A stretch of 64,000 bases of DNA from assembly GCA_036676415.1 (NCBI GenBank), contig JAKFCX010000005.1, forward strand, positions 1 to 64,000. Reading direction: 5' to 3'. Source of the DNA: JAEZDC01 sp036676415 (GTDB lineage: Bacteria; Bacteroidota; Bacteroidia; Chitinophagales; Chitinophagaceae). Below, in pieces: positions 23,865 to 30,485 of this stretch. The notes under the pieces are model-generated. The model did no database searches and had not been told where the DNA came from. It saw nothing but the letters and a program-made list of their open reading frames with translations. Position numbers and translations under genes: made by a program. Within the stretch, counting starts at the first letter, position 1. Each line of letters opens with the position of its first letter.

Positions 23865-24883
23865 CAGGTTCCTGAAATGATTTTTTCCAGTTGATTTAGT
23901 GGCAATTGTTTTATGGTTCCTTTGCCAATTCTTTCAAGTAATATAAAACTTATCTGGCTTCTTTCTCTTTTCTTATCCAGCTTCAGCACTTCGAAAACTT
24001 TCTTGTTATCAAAGGCGGCAAATGTTGGCAGTTCATATTGTTCAAGCAGATCAATTACACTATTTGCTTGTTTAAAGCCGTACAATTGTTCGGATATTTT
24101 AGCAGCATAAGTCATTCCGATGCTGATGGCCTGACCGTGACTTAATTCGTATTGATTTTCTAAAGCATGGCCTAATGTATGTCCAAAGTTCAGCAGCTTT
24201 CTTTCACCCTGTTCAAATTCATCTCTTTGAATAACCTTGATTTTTAAGATGGCATTTCTCCTGACGAGTTCAGCAAATGATTTCTTTTTCTTCTGATAAA
24301 CTTCAATAGAATTCACTTTCAACTCACGAAACATGGTTGCATCTTTAATACAGGCATGTTTAATGATCTCTGCAAAGCCATTTCGCCATTCATTTATTGG
24401 AAGAGAACTTAGAAAATTGTGATCGTGAAGAATAAACTGTGGTTGACAAATCGTTCCTACCAGGTTCTTATAAACACCAACATCAACTCCGTTTTTCCCG
24501 CCAATACTGGCATCGACCATTGCAAGAACTGTAGTAGGTACAAATCCAAAAGGAATTCCCCTCATGAATATAGAAGCGACATAACCTGTAAGATCAGTGA
24601 TGACACCACCACCAACACCAATGAGCACTGTTTTTCGATCAGCTTTCAGTTCTATTAGCTGGTCGATGATGGTGTCTGCTGTTAGCTGTACTTTATATTC
24701 TTCGCCAGGCTTTAGTACAATGGTGTTCCAGTTTTTGAATTTACCTGAGTGTGCATTGAAAACATTTTCATCTGTGATGATGACAGCTGTTTTCTGGTCA
24801 ACAATATTCTTTAGCTGGCTGATCTTACTGTCAAAGTAAAATGCAGTTGATGAGGATGAGAATTTATAGGTCTGTTTGGTCAT
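23864..24883 (-). CDS. aroB: 3-dehydroquinate synthase
   Basis: The 339-residue AroB converts DAHP to 3-dehydroquinate using NAD and a divalent metal. The NAD loop GGGVITDLTGYVASIFMRG, the PTTVLAMVDASIGGKNGVD stretch, HACIKD and the metal-binding NFGHTLGHALE are present. It is the second gene of the aromatic operon. A GCAAAG repeat and a palindrome-family element lie in the 107-base gap to the DAHP synthase gene, so transcription may be modulated here. Confidence 0.95.
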   Translation of the reverse strand: MTKQTYKFSSSSTAFYFDSKISQLKNIVDQKTAVIITDENVFNAHSGKFKNWNTIVLKPGEEYKVQLTADTIIDQLIELKADRKTVLIGVGGGVITDLTGYVASIFMRGIPFGFVPTTVLAMVDASIGGKNGVDVGVYKNLVGTICQPQFILHDHNFLSSLPINEWRNGFAEIIKHACIKDATMFRELKVNSIEVYQKKKKSFAELVRRNAILKIKVIQRDEFEQGERKLLNFGHTLGHALENQYELSHGQAISIGMTYAAKISEQLYGFKQANSVIDLLEQYELPTFAAFDNKKVFEVLKLDKKRERSQISFILLERIGKGTIKQLPLNQLEKIISGT

Positions 24884-24892
24884 TTATTTTAT

Positions 24893-24930
24893 GCAAAGAT
24901 GCAAAGTAAGAAAAGATGCAAAGAATACGT
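24893..24930. repeat. GCAAAG-type intergenic repeat
   Basis: TGCAAAGATGCAAAG followed by GATGCAAAG lies within the aro operon between the DAHP synthase and aroB genes. Confidence 0.65.
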
Positions 24931-24931
24931 C

Positions 24932-24960
24932 TGTACAAGAGTGCGACGCAAGGAACGAAG
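24932..24960. repeat. Dispersed repeat, copy E (no palindrome)
   Basis: TGTACAAGAGTGCGACGCAA followed by GGAACGAAG shares both flanks with copies B and D (TGTACAAG...GTGC and CAACGAAG) but has GACGC where they have the palindrome. Confidence 0.75.
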
Positions 24961-24990
24961 CCATGAAATACTGCCGCCGGCGAAATAAAA

Positions 24991-26058
24991 TCAATCGTTC
25001 ATAACCTTCGTCTGGTGATTAATGCTTTCCATGTGAACTGCATCAAAATATTTTACAATGAATTCACGGCTTAGCCTGAGTTGTTCTCCTTTTGCCAAAG
25101 CTCTTTCCAGGATATCATTCCAACGTTTTGTTTGTAAAACAGTAACGCCATTATCTTTCTTGTACACTCCTATTTTATCAGCGAGTTTCATCCTTTGTCC
25201 GAGTAATTGCAGCAGTTCATCATCTACCTGGTCTATCTGTTCTCTTAATTTTTCCAGTGCTGATAAAAATTCAGTTTCATCAGTCGATTCTACTCTCCAT
25301 TGTATCTTATCGAGCAATTCACCTAATACTTCAGGTGTGATCTGTTGCATGGCATCGCTCCAGGCATTATCCGGATCGATGTGAGATTCGATCATCAATC
25401 CGTTGTAACCCAGATCAACACTTTTCTGAGCAATATCAAGCAGTATATCTCTTCGTCCGCTGATATGTGAAGGATCACAAATCAGCAACATATCAGGATT
25501 TCTTCGTTTCATCTCAATGGCTAAATGCCACATTGGTGCATTGCGATACTCTGTATTGCCATACGAACTGAAGCCACGATGTACCAAACCAATCTGGTTG
25601 ATGCCGGCTTTTGAAACACGTTCCACTGCACCTGTCCAGAGATCAAGATCAGGATTGATTGGATTCTTGATCAGCACAGGAACATCAACACCTTTCAATG
25701 CATCAGCAACTTCCTGAACACTGAAAGGGTTTACTGTTGTTCTTGCACCGATCCAGAGTACATCTACTTCATGCTCCAATGCATCTTCAACCTGTTTAGC
25801 AGTTGCAACCTCGACAGTCGTAGGTAAACCAGTAAGTTTTTTTGCCTGCAGTAACCATGGTAAACCTTTTACACCAACACCTTCAAAACTACCGGGTCGA
25901 GTTCGTGGTTTCCAGATACCAGCCCTGAGCAAATCAATCTTACCTGTAGCAGCCAACCGTTGAGCTGTTTCTATCACCTGCTCCTCCGTTTCGGCACTAC
26001 AAGGACCAGCAATGATCAATGGTCTTTTGTTCCAGGCCTTTTGTATTCCTTCTTTCAA
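24991..26058 (-). CDS. Bifunctional DAHP synthase / chorismate mutase
   Basis: A 355-residue fusion. Residues 1 to about 255 are a type I-beta 3-deoxy-7-phosphoheptulonate synthase (IIAGPCSAETEEQV, RAGIWKPRTRPGSFEG, ICDPSHISGRRD, GLMIESHIDPDNAWSD), which condenses PEP and erythrose 4-phosphate. Residues from about 262 are a helical chorismate mutase (LEKLREQIDQVDDELLQLLG, RMKLADKIGVYKK) converting chorismate to prephenate. Fusion lets prephenate or chorismate feed back on pathway entry. It heads the minus-strand aromatic operon and starts 31 bases from the helicase stop codon. Confidence 0.94.
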   Translation of the reverse strand: MKEGIQKAWNKRPLIIAGPCSAETEEQVIETAQRLAATGKIDLLRAGIWKPRTRPGSFEGVGVKGLPWLLQAKKLTGLPTTVEVATAKQVEDALEHEVDVLWIGARTTVNPFSVQEVADALKGVDVPVLIKNPINPDLDLWTGAVERVSKAGINQIGLVHRGFSSYGNTEYRNAPMWHLAIEMKRRNPDMLLICDPSHISGRRDILLDIAQKSVDLGYNGLMIESHIDPDNAWSDAMQQITPEVLGELLDKIQWRVESTDETEFLSALEKLREQIDQVDDELLQLLGQRMKLADKIGVYKKDNGVTVLQTKRWNDILERALAKGEQLRLSREFIVKYFDAVHMESINHQTKVMND

Positions 26059-26088
26059 CTCAGATGTTGAATATGTTATAAGATTTTA

Positions 26089-27783
26089 TTACCTGCTGTT
26101 AGCATCATTCATCCTGATCTTACGGCCTTTGAAATTCTTTCCGTCGATCGATTTGATCATTTGCTTGGCAGCTTTTGCATCAATCTCTATCCAGCTGTTC
26201 ATTTCCTTCATATCAATTCGGCCGAGTACTTCTTTTTTAAGATCACTCATATCTAAGATGAACTGGAGGAAACTTGCTTTATAAAAACCATCTTTCGTTC
26301 CAAGATTCACAAACAATCGTGCTAAATTTCCATCGGATTGACGAACACGATCACCTCCACCTCGTTCAAACTTCTCTCCCCTGTCACTTCTGCCATCTCT
26401 TCTTCTATCCTGGTCTCTTCCACCACTAACAACATCTCTCCTTTCTCTTTTCTGCTCTCTAACATTAAGATCACCGGAGTTTTCGTAGTATTTCAGGAAC
26501 CTGTCGAATTCCAATGCAGCTACTCTTTGCAACACTTCATCCTTAGTTACATCAGCGAATTTTTCCTGTAACATTGGTAAATAAGTTTCATAATCGCCAT
26601 GGGAAATATCTGCCTGTAATAATTTGTCCATGAAATAAAAGAACTGCTTACGGCAAACATCTTTTCCGCTTGGGATTTCAAGTTTATGAAATGGTTGCTG
26701 CACCATTTTCTCGATCGTCCTCAGCTTGTAAGTTTCTCTGGCATGTACAAGACTCATACAAATACCAGTGCTGCCGGCTCTACCTGTTCTTCCACTACGG
26801 TGAGTATATACTTCAACGTCGTCAGGTAATTCATAATTGATAACATGGGTGATCTCTTTTACGTCAATACCTCTTGCAGCTACATCGGTAGCAATCAGGA
26901 GTTGAAGAGACCTGTCACGAAAAGCTGCCATTACTTTATCACGCTGACCTTGTGTGAGGTCTCCATGTAATGCATCGATATCGTAACCTTCACGTGTAAG
27001 TTTCTCTGAAATATCTTGGGCATCTAATTTGGTTCTTGTAAAGATGATACCATAAATACCGGGGTTGAAGTCTATCAAACGTTTCAATGCCTCATACCTA
27101 TGTTGAGCCTGTATAATAAAATACTGGTGATCGATACTTTTGCTACCGGTGTTTGCTTTACCAACAGTTACTTCAAAAGGAGAATCCATATACTTTTTGC
27201 TCACTCTCCTGATTTCGGCTGGCATTGTTGCACTGAACAACCATGTAGCCTCACGGTTTGGTGTATTCTGAAGGATGAATTCAATGTCTTCCTGGAAACC
27301 CATGTTCAGCATTTCATCAGCTTCATCCAGTACTACGTATTTTATTTGTTCCAGGTTGATTGCTTTACGTTCGATCAGGTCGATTAATCTTCCTGGAGTA
27401 GCTACAACAATCTGGACACCTCTCCTGATATCCCTGATCTGCATGCTGATGGAAGTTCCACCATATACAGCCACTACCTGCATACCAGTCATGAACTTCT
27501 TGAACTTTTCAATATCTGCAACGATCTGCATACATAATTCACGTGTGGGGCAGATCACCAAAGCTTGTGGAAATTTCTGTTTTGTATCCATCAACTGCAG
27601 CAAAGGCAATCCAAATGCTGCTGTCTTTCCTGTTCCTGTTTGGGCCAGCCCTACAAAGTCTTTTGTTCCACTCAAAAGAACAGGAATAGCTTTTTCCTGG
27701 ATTGGACTTGGGTTAACAAAACCCAGAGCATCGGTAGCCTTTACCAATTTCTCGTCCAATCCTAATTCACTAAATGTTGTCAT
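26089..27783 (-). CDS. DEAD-box RNA helicase with DbpA-like RNA-binding domain
   Basis: A 564-residue protein. Helicase core motifs occur in order: Q motif PSPIQEKAIP, AQTGTGKT, PTRELCMQ, DEADEML, SAT, and HRSGRTGRAG. A basic, Arg/Gly-rich linker (about 425-470) follows, then a C-terminal DbpA-type RRM (RLFVNLGTKDGFYKASFLQF, with KGRKIRMNDA). This is the CsdA/DeaD group, which unwinds RNA in ribosome assembly and the cold response. The promoter matches the consensus fully. It may read on into the aro operon, since the gap is only 30 bases. Confidence 0.94.
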   Translation of the reverse strand: MTTFSELGLDEKLVKATDALGFVNPSPIQEKAIPVLLSGTKDFVGLAQTGTGKTAAFGLPLLQLMDTKQKFPQALVICPTRELCMQIVADIEKFKKFMTGMQVVAVYGGTSISMQIRDIRRGVQIVVATPGRLIDLIERKAINLEQIKYVVLDEADEMLNMGFQEDIEFILQNTPNREATWLFSATMPAEIRRVSKKYMDSPFEVTVGKANTGSKSIDHQYFIIQAQHRYEALKRLIDFNPGIYGIIFTRTKLDAQDISEKLTREGYDIDALHGDLTQGQRDKVMAAFRDRSLQLLIATDVAARGIDVKEITHVINYELPDDVEVYTHRSGRTGRAGSTGICMSLVHARETYKLRTIEKMVQQPFHKLEIPSGKDVCRKQFFYFMDKLLQADISHGDYETYLPMLQEKFADVTKDEVLQRVAALEFDRFLKYYENSGDLNVREQKRERRDVVSGGRDQDRRRDGRSDRGEKFERGGGDRVRQSDGNLARLFVNLGTKDGFYKASFLQFILDMSDLKKEVLGRIDMKEMNSWIEIDAKAAKQMIKSIDGKNFKGRKIRMNDANSR

Positions 27784-27803
27784 GTATCCGTTTTAATTTG
27801 CGG

Positions 27804-27831
27804 CAAAGGTAATTAAATCAGTCCCTTGCAA
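27804..27831 (-). promoter_or_regulatory. Promoter of the DEAD-box helicase gene
   Basis: On the minus strand TTG (27829-27831), 17 bases, then TACCTTTG (27804-27811) followed by CCGC. The element ends 20 bases before the start codon. Confidence 0.8.
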
Positions 27832-27940
27832 TGCGTTGATATTGTTATTATGAGTTACTCAAATAGAGATTACTATACAAATTTGAGGTTAAACTGTAAG
27901 ATGTCGACCAATTCCGGCAATTTGGGAAGTTATCTAAAAG

Positions 27941-27972
27941 AAAAAAAGCCCTTCCGTGGAAACGGAACGGCC
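27941..27972 (-). terminator. Terminator of the first mini-lipoprotein gene
   Basis: On the minus strand GGCCGTTCCG, loop, CGGAAGGGC is followed by a run of seven T. It lies about 75 bases past the stop codon of the 28047 gene. Confidence 0.8.
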
Positions 27973-28046
27973 TCTAACGATTGCTTGCCATATGAAAAAT
28001 CTTTATAAAACTAACGACGGCAAGCTGTCAATTAGTTTAAGACTAA

Positions 28047-28232
28047 TTACTTCTTTAAAGAATCAACAACAACAGTTGAATCAGCAGATGTAGAATCCAT
28101 AACTACCGGTGCTGGAGTTATTGCATTGATTGAATCCTGGCTGATAGAATCTGCTACTGGAGTTTCGTCTGCTCCACTGTTACAAGCTGTCATAAGACCA
28201 GCTACTGCGAAAATTGCTAAAAACTTTTTCAT
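28047..28232 (-). CDS. Mini-lipoprotein 1 (paralogue of 28368-28562)
   Basis: From ATG 28232 this is a 61-residue lipoprotein: MKKFLAIFAVAGLMTACNSG gives a lipobox with Cys17. The mature part is acidic and made of D-S/S-T-rich segments (ADSISQDSINA, MDSTSADSTVVVDSLKK). It resembles the neighbouring lipoprotein in signal peptide, length and composition. A longer frame to 28277 lacks a signal peptide at its start and is rejected. Function is unknown; a short amphipathic or disordered envelope protein is likely. Confidence 0.82.
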   Translation of the reverse strand: MKKFLAIFAVAGLMTACNSGADETPVADSISQDSINAITPAPVVMDSTSADSTVVVDSLKK

Positions 28233-28242
28233 TTGTACAATG
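28233..28242. promoter_or_regulatory. TTGTACAA palindrome at the start codon
   Basis: A perfect 8-bp palindrome abuts the start codon of mini-lipoprotein 1. The paralogue at 28562 has the longer ATTGTACAAT at the same place. A conserved palindrome here could bind a regulator or affect translation; the role is inferred. Confidence 0.4.
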
Positions 28243-28318
28243 TGTTTTTTGTGAGTGAATTTGACATTAATACCCATGATTTAAAAAAGTAACCCACTCA
28301 ACTAAAAAAAAATAAAAA

Positions 28319-28345
28319 AGCTGCCCTCACTCACGAAGGCAGCCT
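28319..28345 (-). terminator. Terminator of the second mini-lipoprotein gene
   Basis: On the minus strand GGCTGCC, a 12-base loop and GGCAGC are followed by TTTTTT. Confidence 0.82.
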
Positions 28346-28367
28346 AATTAATTGAAAATCAAGTTAA

Positions 28368-28562
28368 TTATTTTGCAGAATCTGCAGCATTCTTAACTGA
28401 ATCGATCTGTGCATTTGCAGTAGAATCAATTGCATCAGTTTTTACATCAGCAGTTGAATCGATTGCGTCTACAGTTGAATCAGCTGCGTCATCAGCATCA
28501 TCAGCATTGTTACAAGCAGTCATGATAGCTGCTAAAGCGATGATTGATAAGAATTTTTTCAT
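28368..28562 (-). CDS. Mini-lipoprotein 2 with DS repeats
   Basis: A 64-residue lipoprotein: MKKFLSIIALAAIMTACNNA ends in a lipobox with Cys17. The mature 47 residues are nearly all Asp, Ala, Ser, Thr, Val, Ile, Lys and Asn, with D-S at intervals of 7, 11, 8 and 7 (DSTVDAIDSTADVKTDAIDS, then TANAQIDSVKNAADSAK). That periodicity suits an amphipathic helix or apolipoprotein-like filament. It is a tandem paralogue of the gene just downstream, each with its own terminator. Confidence 0.85.
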   Translation of the reverse strand: MKKFLSIIALAAIMTACNNADDADDAADSTVDAIDSTADVKTDAIDSTANAQIDSVKNAADSAK

Positions 28563-28570
28563 TGTACAAT
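28561..28570. promoter_or_regulatory. ATTGTACAAT palindrome overlapping the start codon
   Basis: A perfect 10-bp palindrome whose last bases are part of the ATG of mini-lipoprotein 2. The equivalent position in the paralogue carries TTGTACAA. Confidence 0.4.
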
Positions 28571-28696
28571 TTTTAGTTTATGAGCCCTTTATACCAAAGG
28601 ATATCGAAAAGTAACCCTCGGATTCTCATTATTTTTAGAAATATTTGCGGCTTCAATGGGTTACATTACCAGCATTACCGTATTAAATAGGGATTA

Positions 28697-29263
28697 GTGA
28701 AAGCCGAATACAACGAACAACTATTACTTAAAGGACTGGCTAACAACGATTCGAAAGCCATAGAAACGATCTATAAAGAGAATTACAACGTTATTCTGGC
28801 TTTGATCATCAACAATAATGGCTCTGCGGATGATGCAAGAGATATTTTCCAGGAAGCCATGATAGCTCTTTATGAAAAGGCCCAGAGCGACAGTTTTGTG
28901 CTGACATGTAAGATTCAAACGTATATCTATTCAGTTTGCCGAAGGCTTTGGCTGAAGAAATTACAACAGAATGCCAGGTATATGTTCCAGGTGGAAGGTT
29001 TGGCAGAAACCGTTGCTGTGGAGGAAGATATTGAAGAGCATGAACGGAGGAATGCCGAATATGCTATCATGGATAGAACCTTAAACAGTCTTGGCGAACC
29101 CTGCAAAAGTCTTTTAGAAGCCTATTACCTGCAGAAAAAAGATATGCAGCAGATAGCAAAAGAATTTAAGTACACGAATGCTGATAATGCAAAGAATCAG
29201 AAATACAAATGCCTGATGCGATTGAAAAAGCTATTCTTTGCCCAGTTTAATATAGGAGAGTGA
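28697..29263 (+). CDS. ECF-type RNA polymerase sigma factor
   Basis: A 188-residue sigma-70 family factor with region 2 (NNNGSADDARDIFQEAMIAL, then TYIYSVCRRLWLKKLQQ) and region 4 (LGEPCKSLLEAYYLQKKDM, a helix-turn-helix with QQIAKEF), without region 1 or 3, as in ECF factors. The start is GTG at 28697; no in-frame ATG exists nearby and a TAG lies nine bases upstream. The gene ends two bases before the start of a membrane-bound anti-sigma-like/protease protein, which is very likely its regulator. Confidence 0.9.
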   Translation: MKAEYNEQLLLKGLANNDSKAIETIYKENYNVILALIINNNGSADDARDIFQEAMIALYEKAQSDSFVLTCKIQTYIYSVCRRLWLKKLQQNARYMFQVEGLAETVAVEEDIEEHERRNAEYAIMDRTLNSLGEPCKSLLEAYYLQKKDMQQIAKEFKYTNADNAKNQKYKCLMRLKKLFFAQFNIGE

Positions 29264-29265
29264 TT

Positions 29266-30363
29266 ATGGATGATATTCTACTTTTAGAAGCGATCGAAAA
29301 CTACCTCAGCGGCAAAATGAGCCGTGAAGAGAGGGAGTATTTCGAAAATCTTCGCAAAAATACCCCTGAGGTAGACCAGATGGTGGTGGAACATGGTATG
29401 TTCCTTCAGCAGATGGATACCTATGCAGCTCATCGTAATTTAAAACATACGATACACGAAACGCACATCAAACTTTTGGAAAAAGGTGAGATAAGCGAAA
29501 ATCCTGCTCAAACTACAAAAGCGAAAGTGATACAACTTTGGCAGCGTTATAAAAGAGTTACCGCTATCGCAGCTTCTGTTGGTGGTGTAATTGCTTTGAT
29601 GATAAGTGTGATCGTAGTGGCCGTATCTCCTACTCCAAGCAACAAAGCTGTTCAGGAACTTAACCGAAAGGTGAACAATCTTGAAAGAAAGACTGATGCT
29701 ATCAATACTGAGGTAAGAAAATCTAAAATACCTGTTGAGATTACACAAACTACAGATGGTTCCGGTTTTCTTATTGATGCAAAAGGTTATTTAATTACCA
29801 ATGCACACGTTTTGCGTGGAGTATCAAGAGCCGTAGTGGTAAATAATAAAGGTCAGCAGTTCAATGCCAAGATCATCTCAATTGATGAAGCAAAAGATCT
29901 TGCGCTTCTTAAAATAGAAGATGATGAGTTTGTAAGACCTTCATCTATCCCTTACAGCTTTAAGAAAAATGCAACTGATCTTGGTGAGAATATCTACACA
30001 CTTGGTTATCCTACCAGCGAGATCACTTATAACGAAGGTTATTTGAGTGCCAGAACAGGATATAACGGAGATACGATCACTTATCAAATGTCATTGGCAG
30101 CAAATCCAGGTAATTCAGGTGGACCAGTGTTAAACAGGAATGGTGAGATCATTGGTATCCTCAGCACCAGGCAAACACAGGCTGTGGGAGTGGTATTTGC
30201 TGTTAAAACAAAAGGCATCAATCAATTCATTGATAATATTAAAAAAGCCGATACTGCTTTAGATAAAATCAAACTGCCTACTGGTTCTAATTTGAAAGGA
30301 AAAGAAAGAACACAACAGATCAAGCAACTGGAAGATTATGTTTACCAGGTAAAAGCATTCTAA
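29266..30363 (+). CDS. Membrane protein joining an anti-sigma-like region to a trypsin-like serine protease
   Basis: From ATG 29266 the protein has 365 residues. Residues 1-95 are a charged, helical cytoplasmic part (ENYLSGKMSREEREYFENLR), of the kind seen in Bacteroidota anti-sigma factors; a single membrane helix lies at about 98-120; a short heptad coil (VQELNRKVNNLERKTDAINT) follows; and residues from about 160 form a trypsin-like (DegP/HtrA-type S1C) protease with His181 (NAHVL), Asp211 (DLALLKI) and Ser284 (GNSGGP). No PDZ domain is present. An AGGAGAG ribosome site precedes the ATG. It lies directly after the ECF sigma gene, suggesting one protein carries both the sigma anchor and the envelope sensor/protease. 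The anti-sigma role is inferred. Confidence 0.85.
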   Translation: MDDILLLEAIENYLSGKMSREEREYFENLRKNTPEVDQMVVEHGMFLQQMDTYAAHRNLKHTIHETHIKLLEKGEISENPAQTTKAKVIQLWQRYKRVTAIAASVGGVIALMISVIVVAVSPTPSNKAVQELNRKVNNLERKTDAINTEVRKSKIPVEITQTTDGSGFLIDAKGYLITNAHVLRGVSRAVVVNNKGQQFNAKIISIDEAKDLALLKIEDDEFVRPSSIPYSFKKNATDLGENIYTLGYPTSEITYNEGYLSARTGYNGDTITYQMSLAANPGNSGGPVLNRNGEIIGILSTRQTQAVGVVFAVKTKGINQFIDNIKKADTALDKIKLPTGSNLKGKERTQQIKQLEDYVYQVKAF

Positions 30364-30380
30364 TCGTAGCATACTACTAT

Positions 30381-30416
30381 AAAAAAAGTTCCACCGAAAG
30401 ATGGAACTTTTTTTAT
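30381..30416. terminator. Bidirectional terminator
   Basis: AAAAAAAGTTCCA, loop, TGGAACTTTTTTT: a 7-bp core stem extended by A-T pairs, with runs on both sides. It ends the protease gene (plus) and may end the GH31 gene (minus). Confidence 0.88.
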
Positions 30417-30440
30417 GTACTAAGCTGAACAACACTATTA

Positions 30441-30475
30441 AACTTCGTTGCGTCGCACACTTCAACTTTTTGTAG
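30441..30475. repeat. Dispersed repeat, copy F (no palindrome)
   Basis: AACTTCGTTGCGTCGCACAC followed by TTCAACTTTTTGTAG; in reverse it shares GTGCGACGCAACGAAGTT with copy E. It lies between convergent genes. Confidence 0.75.
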
Positions 30476-30485
30476 TTTACTGTGC

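Noticed and set aside
27826..28008. 60-codon plus-strand frame
   Set aside because: It overlaps the helicase promoter and a terminator, and has no recognisable feature.
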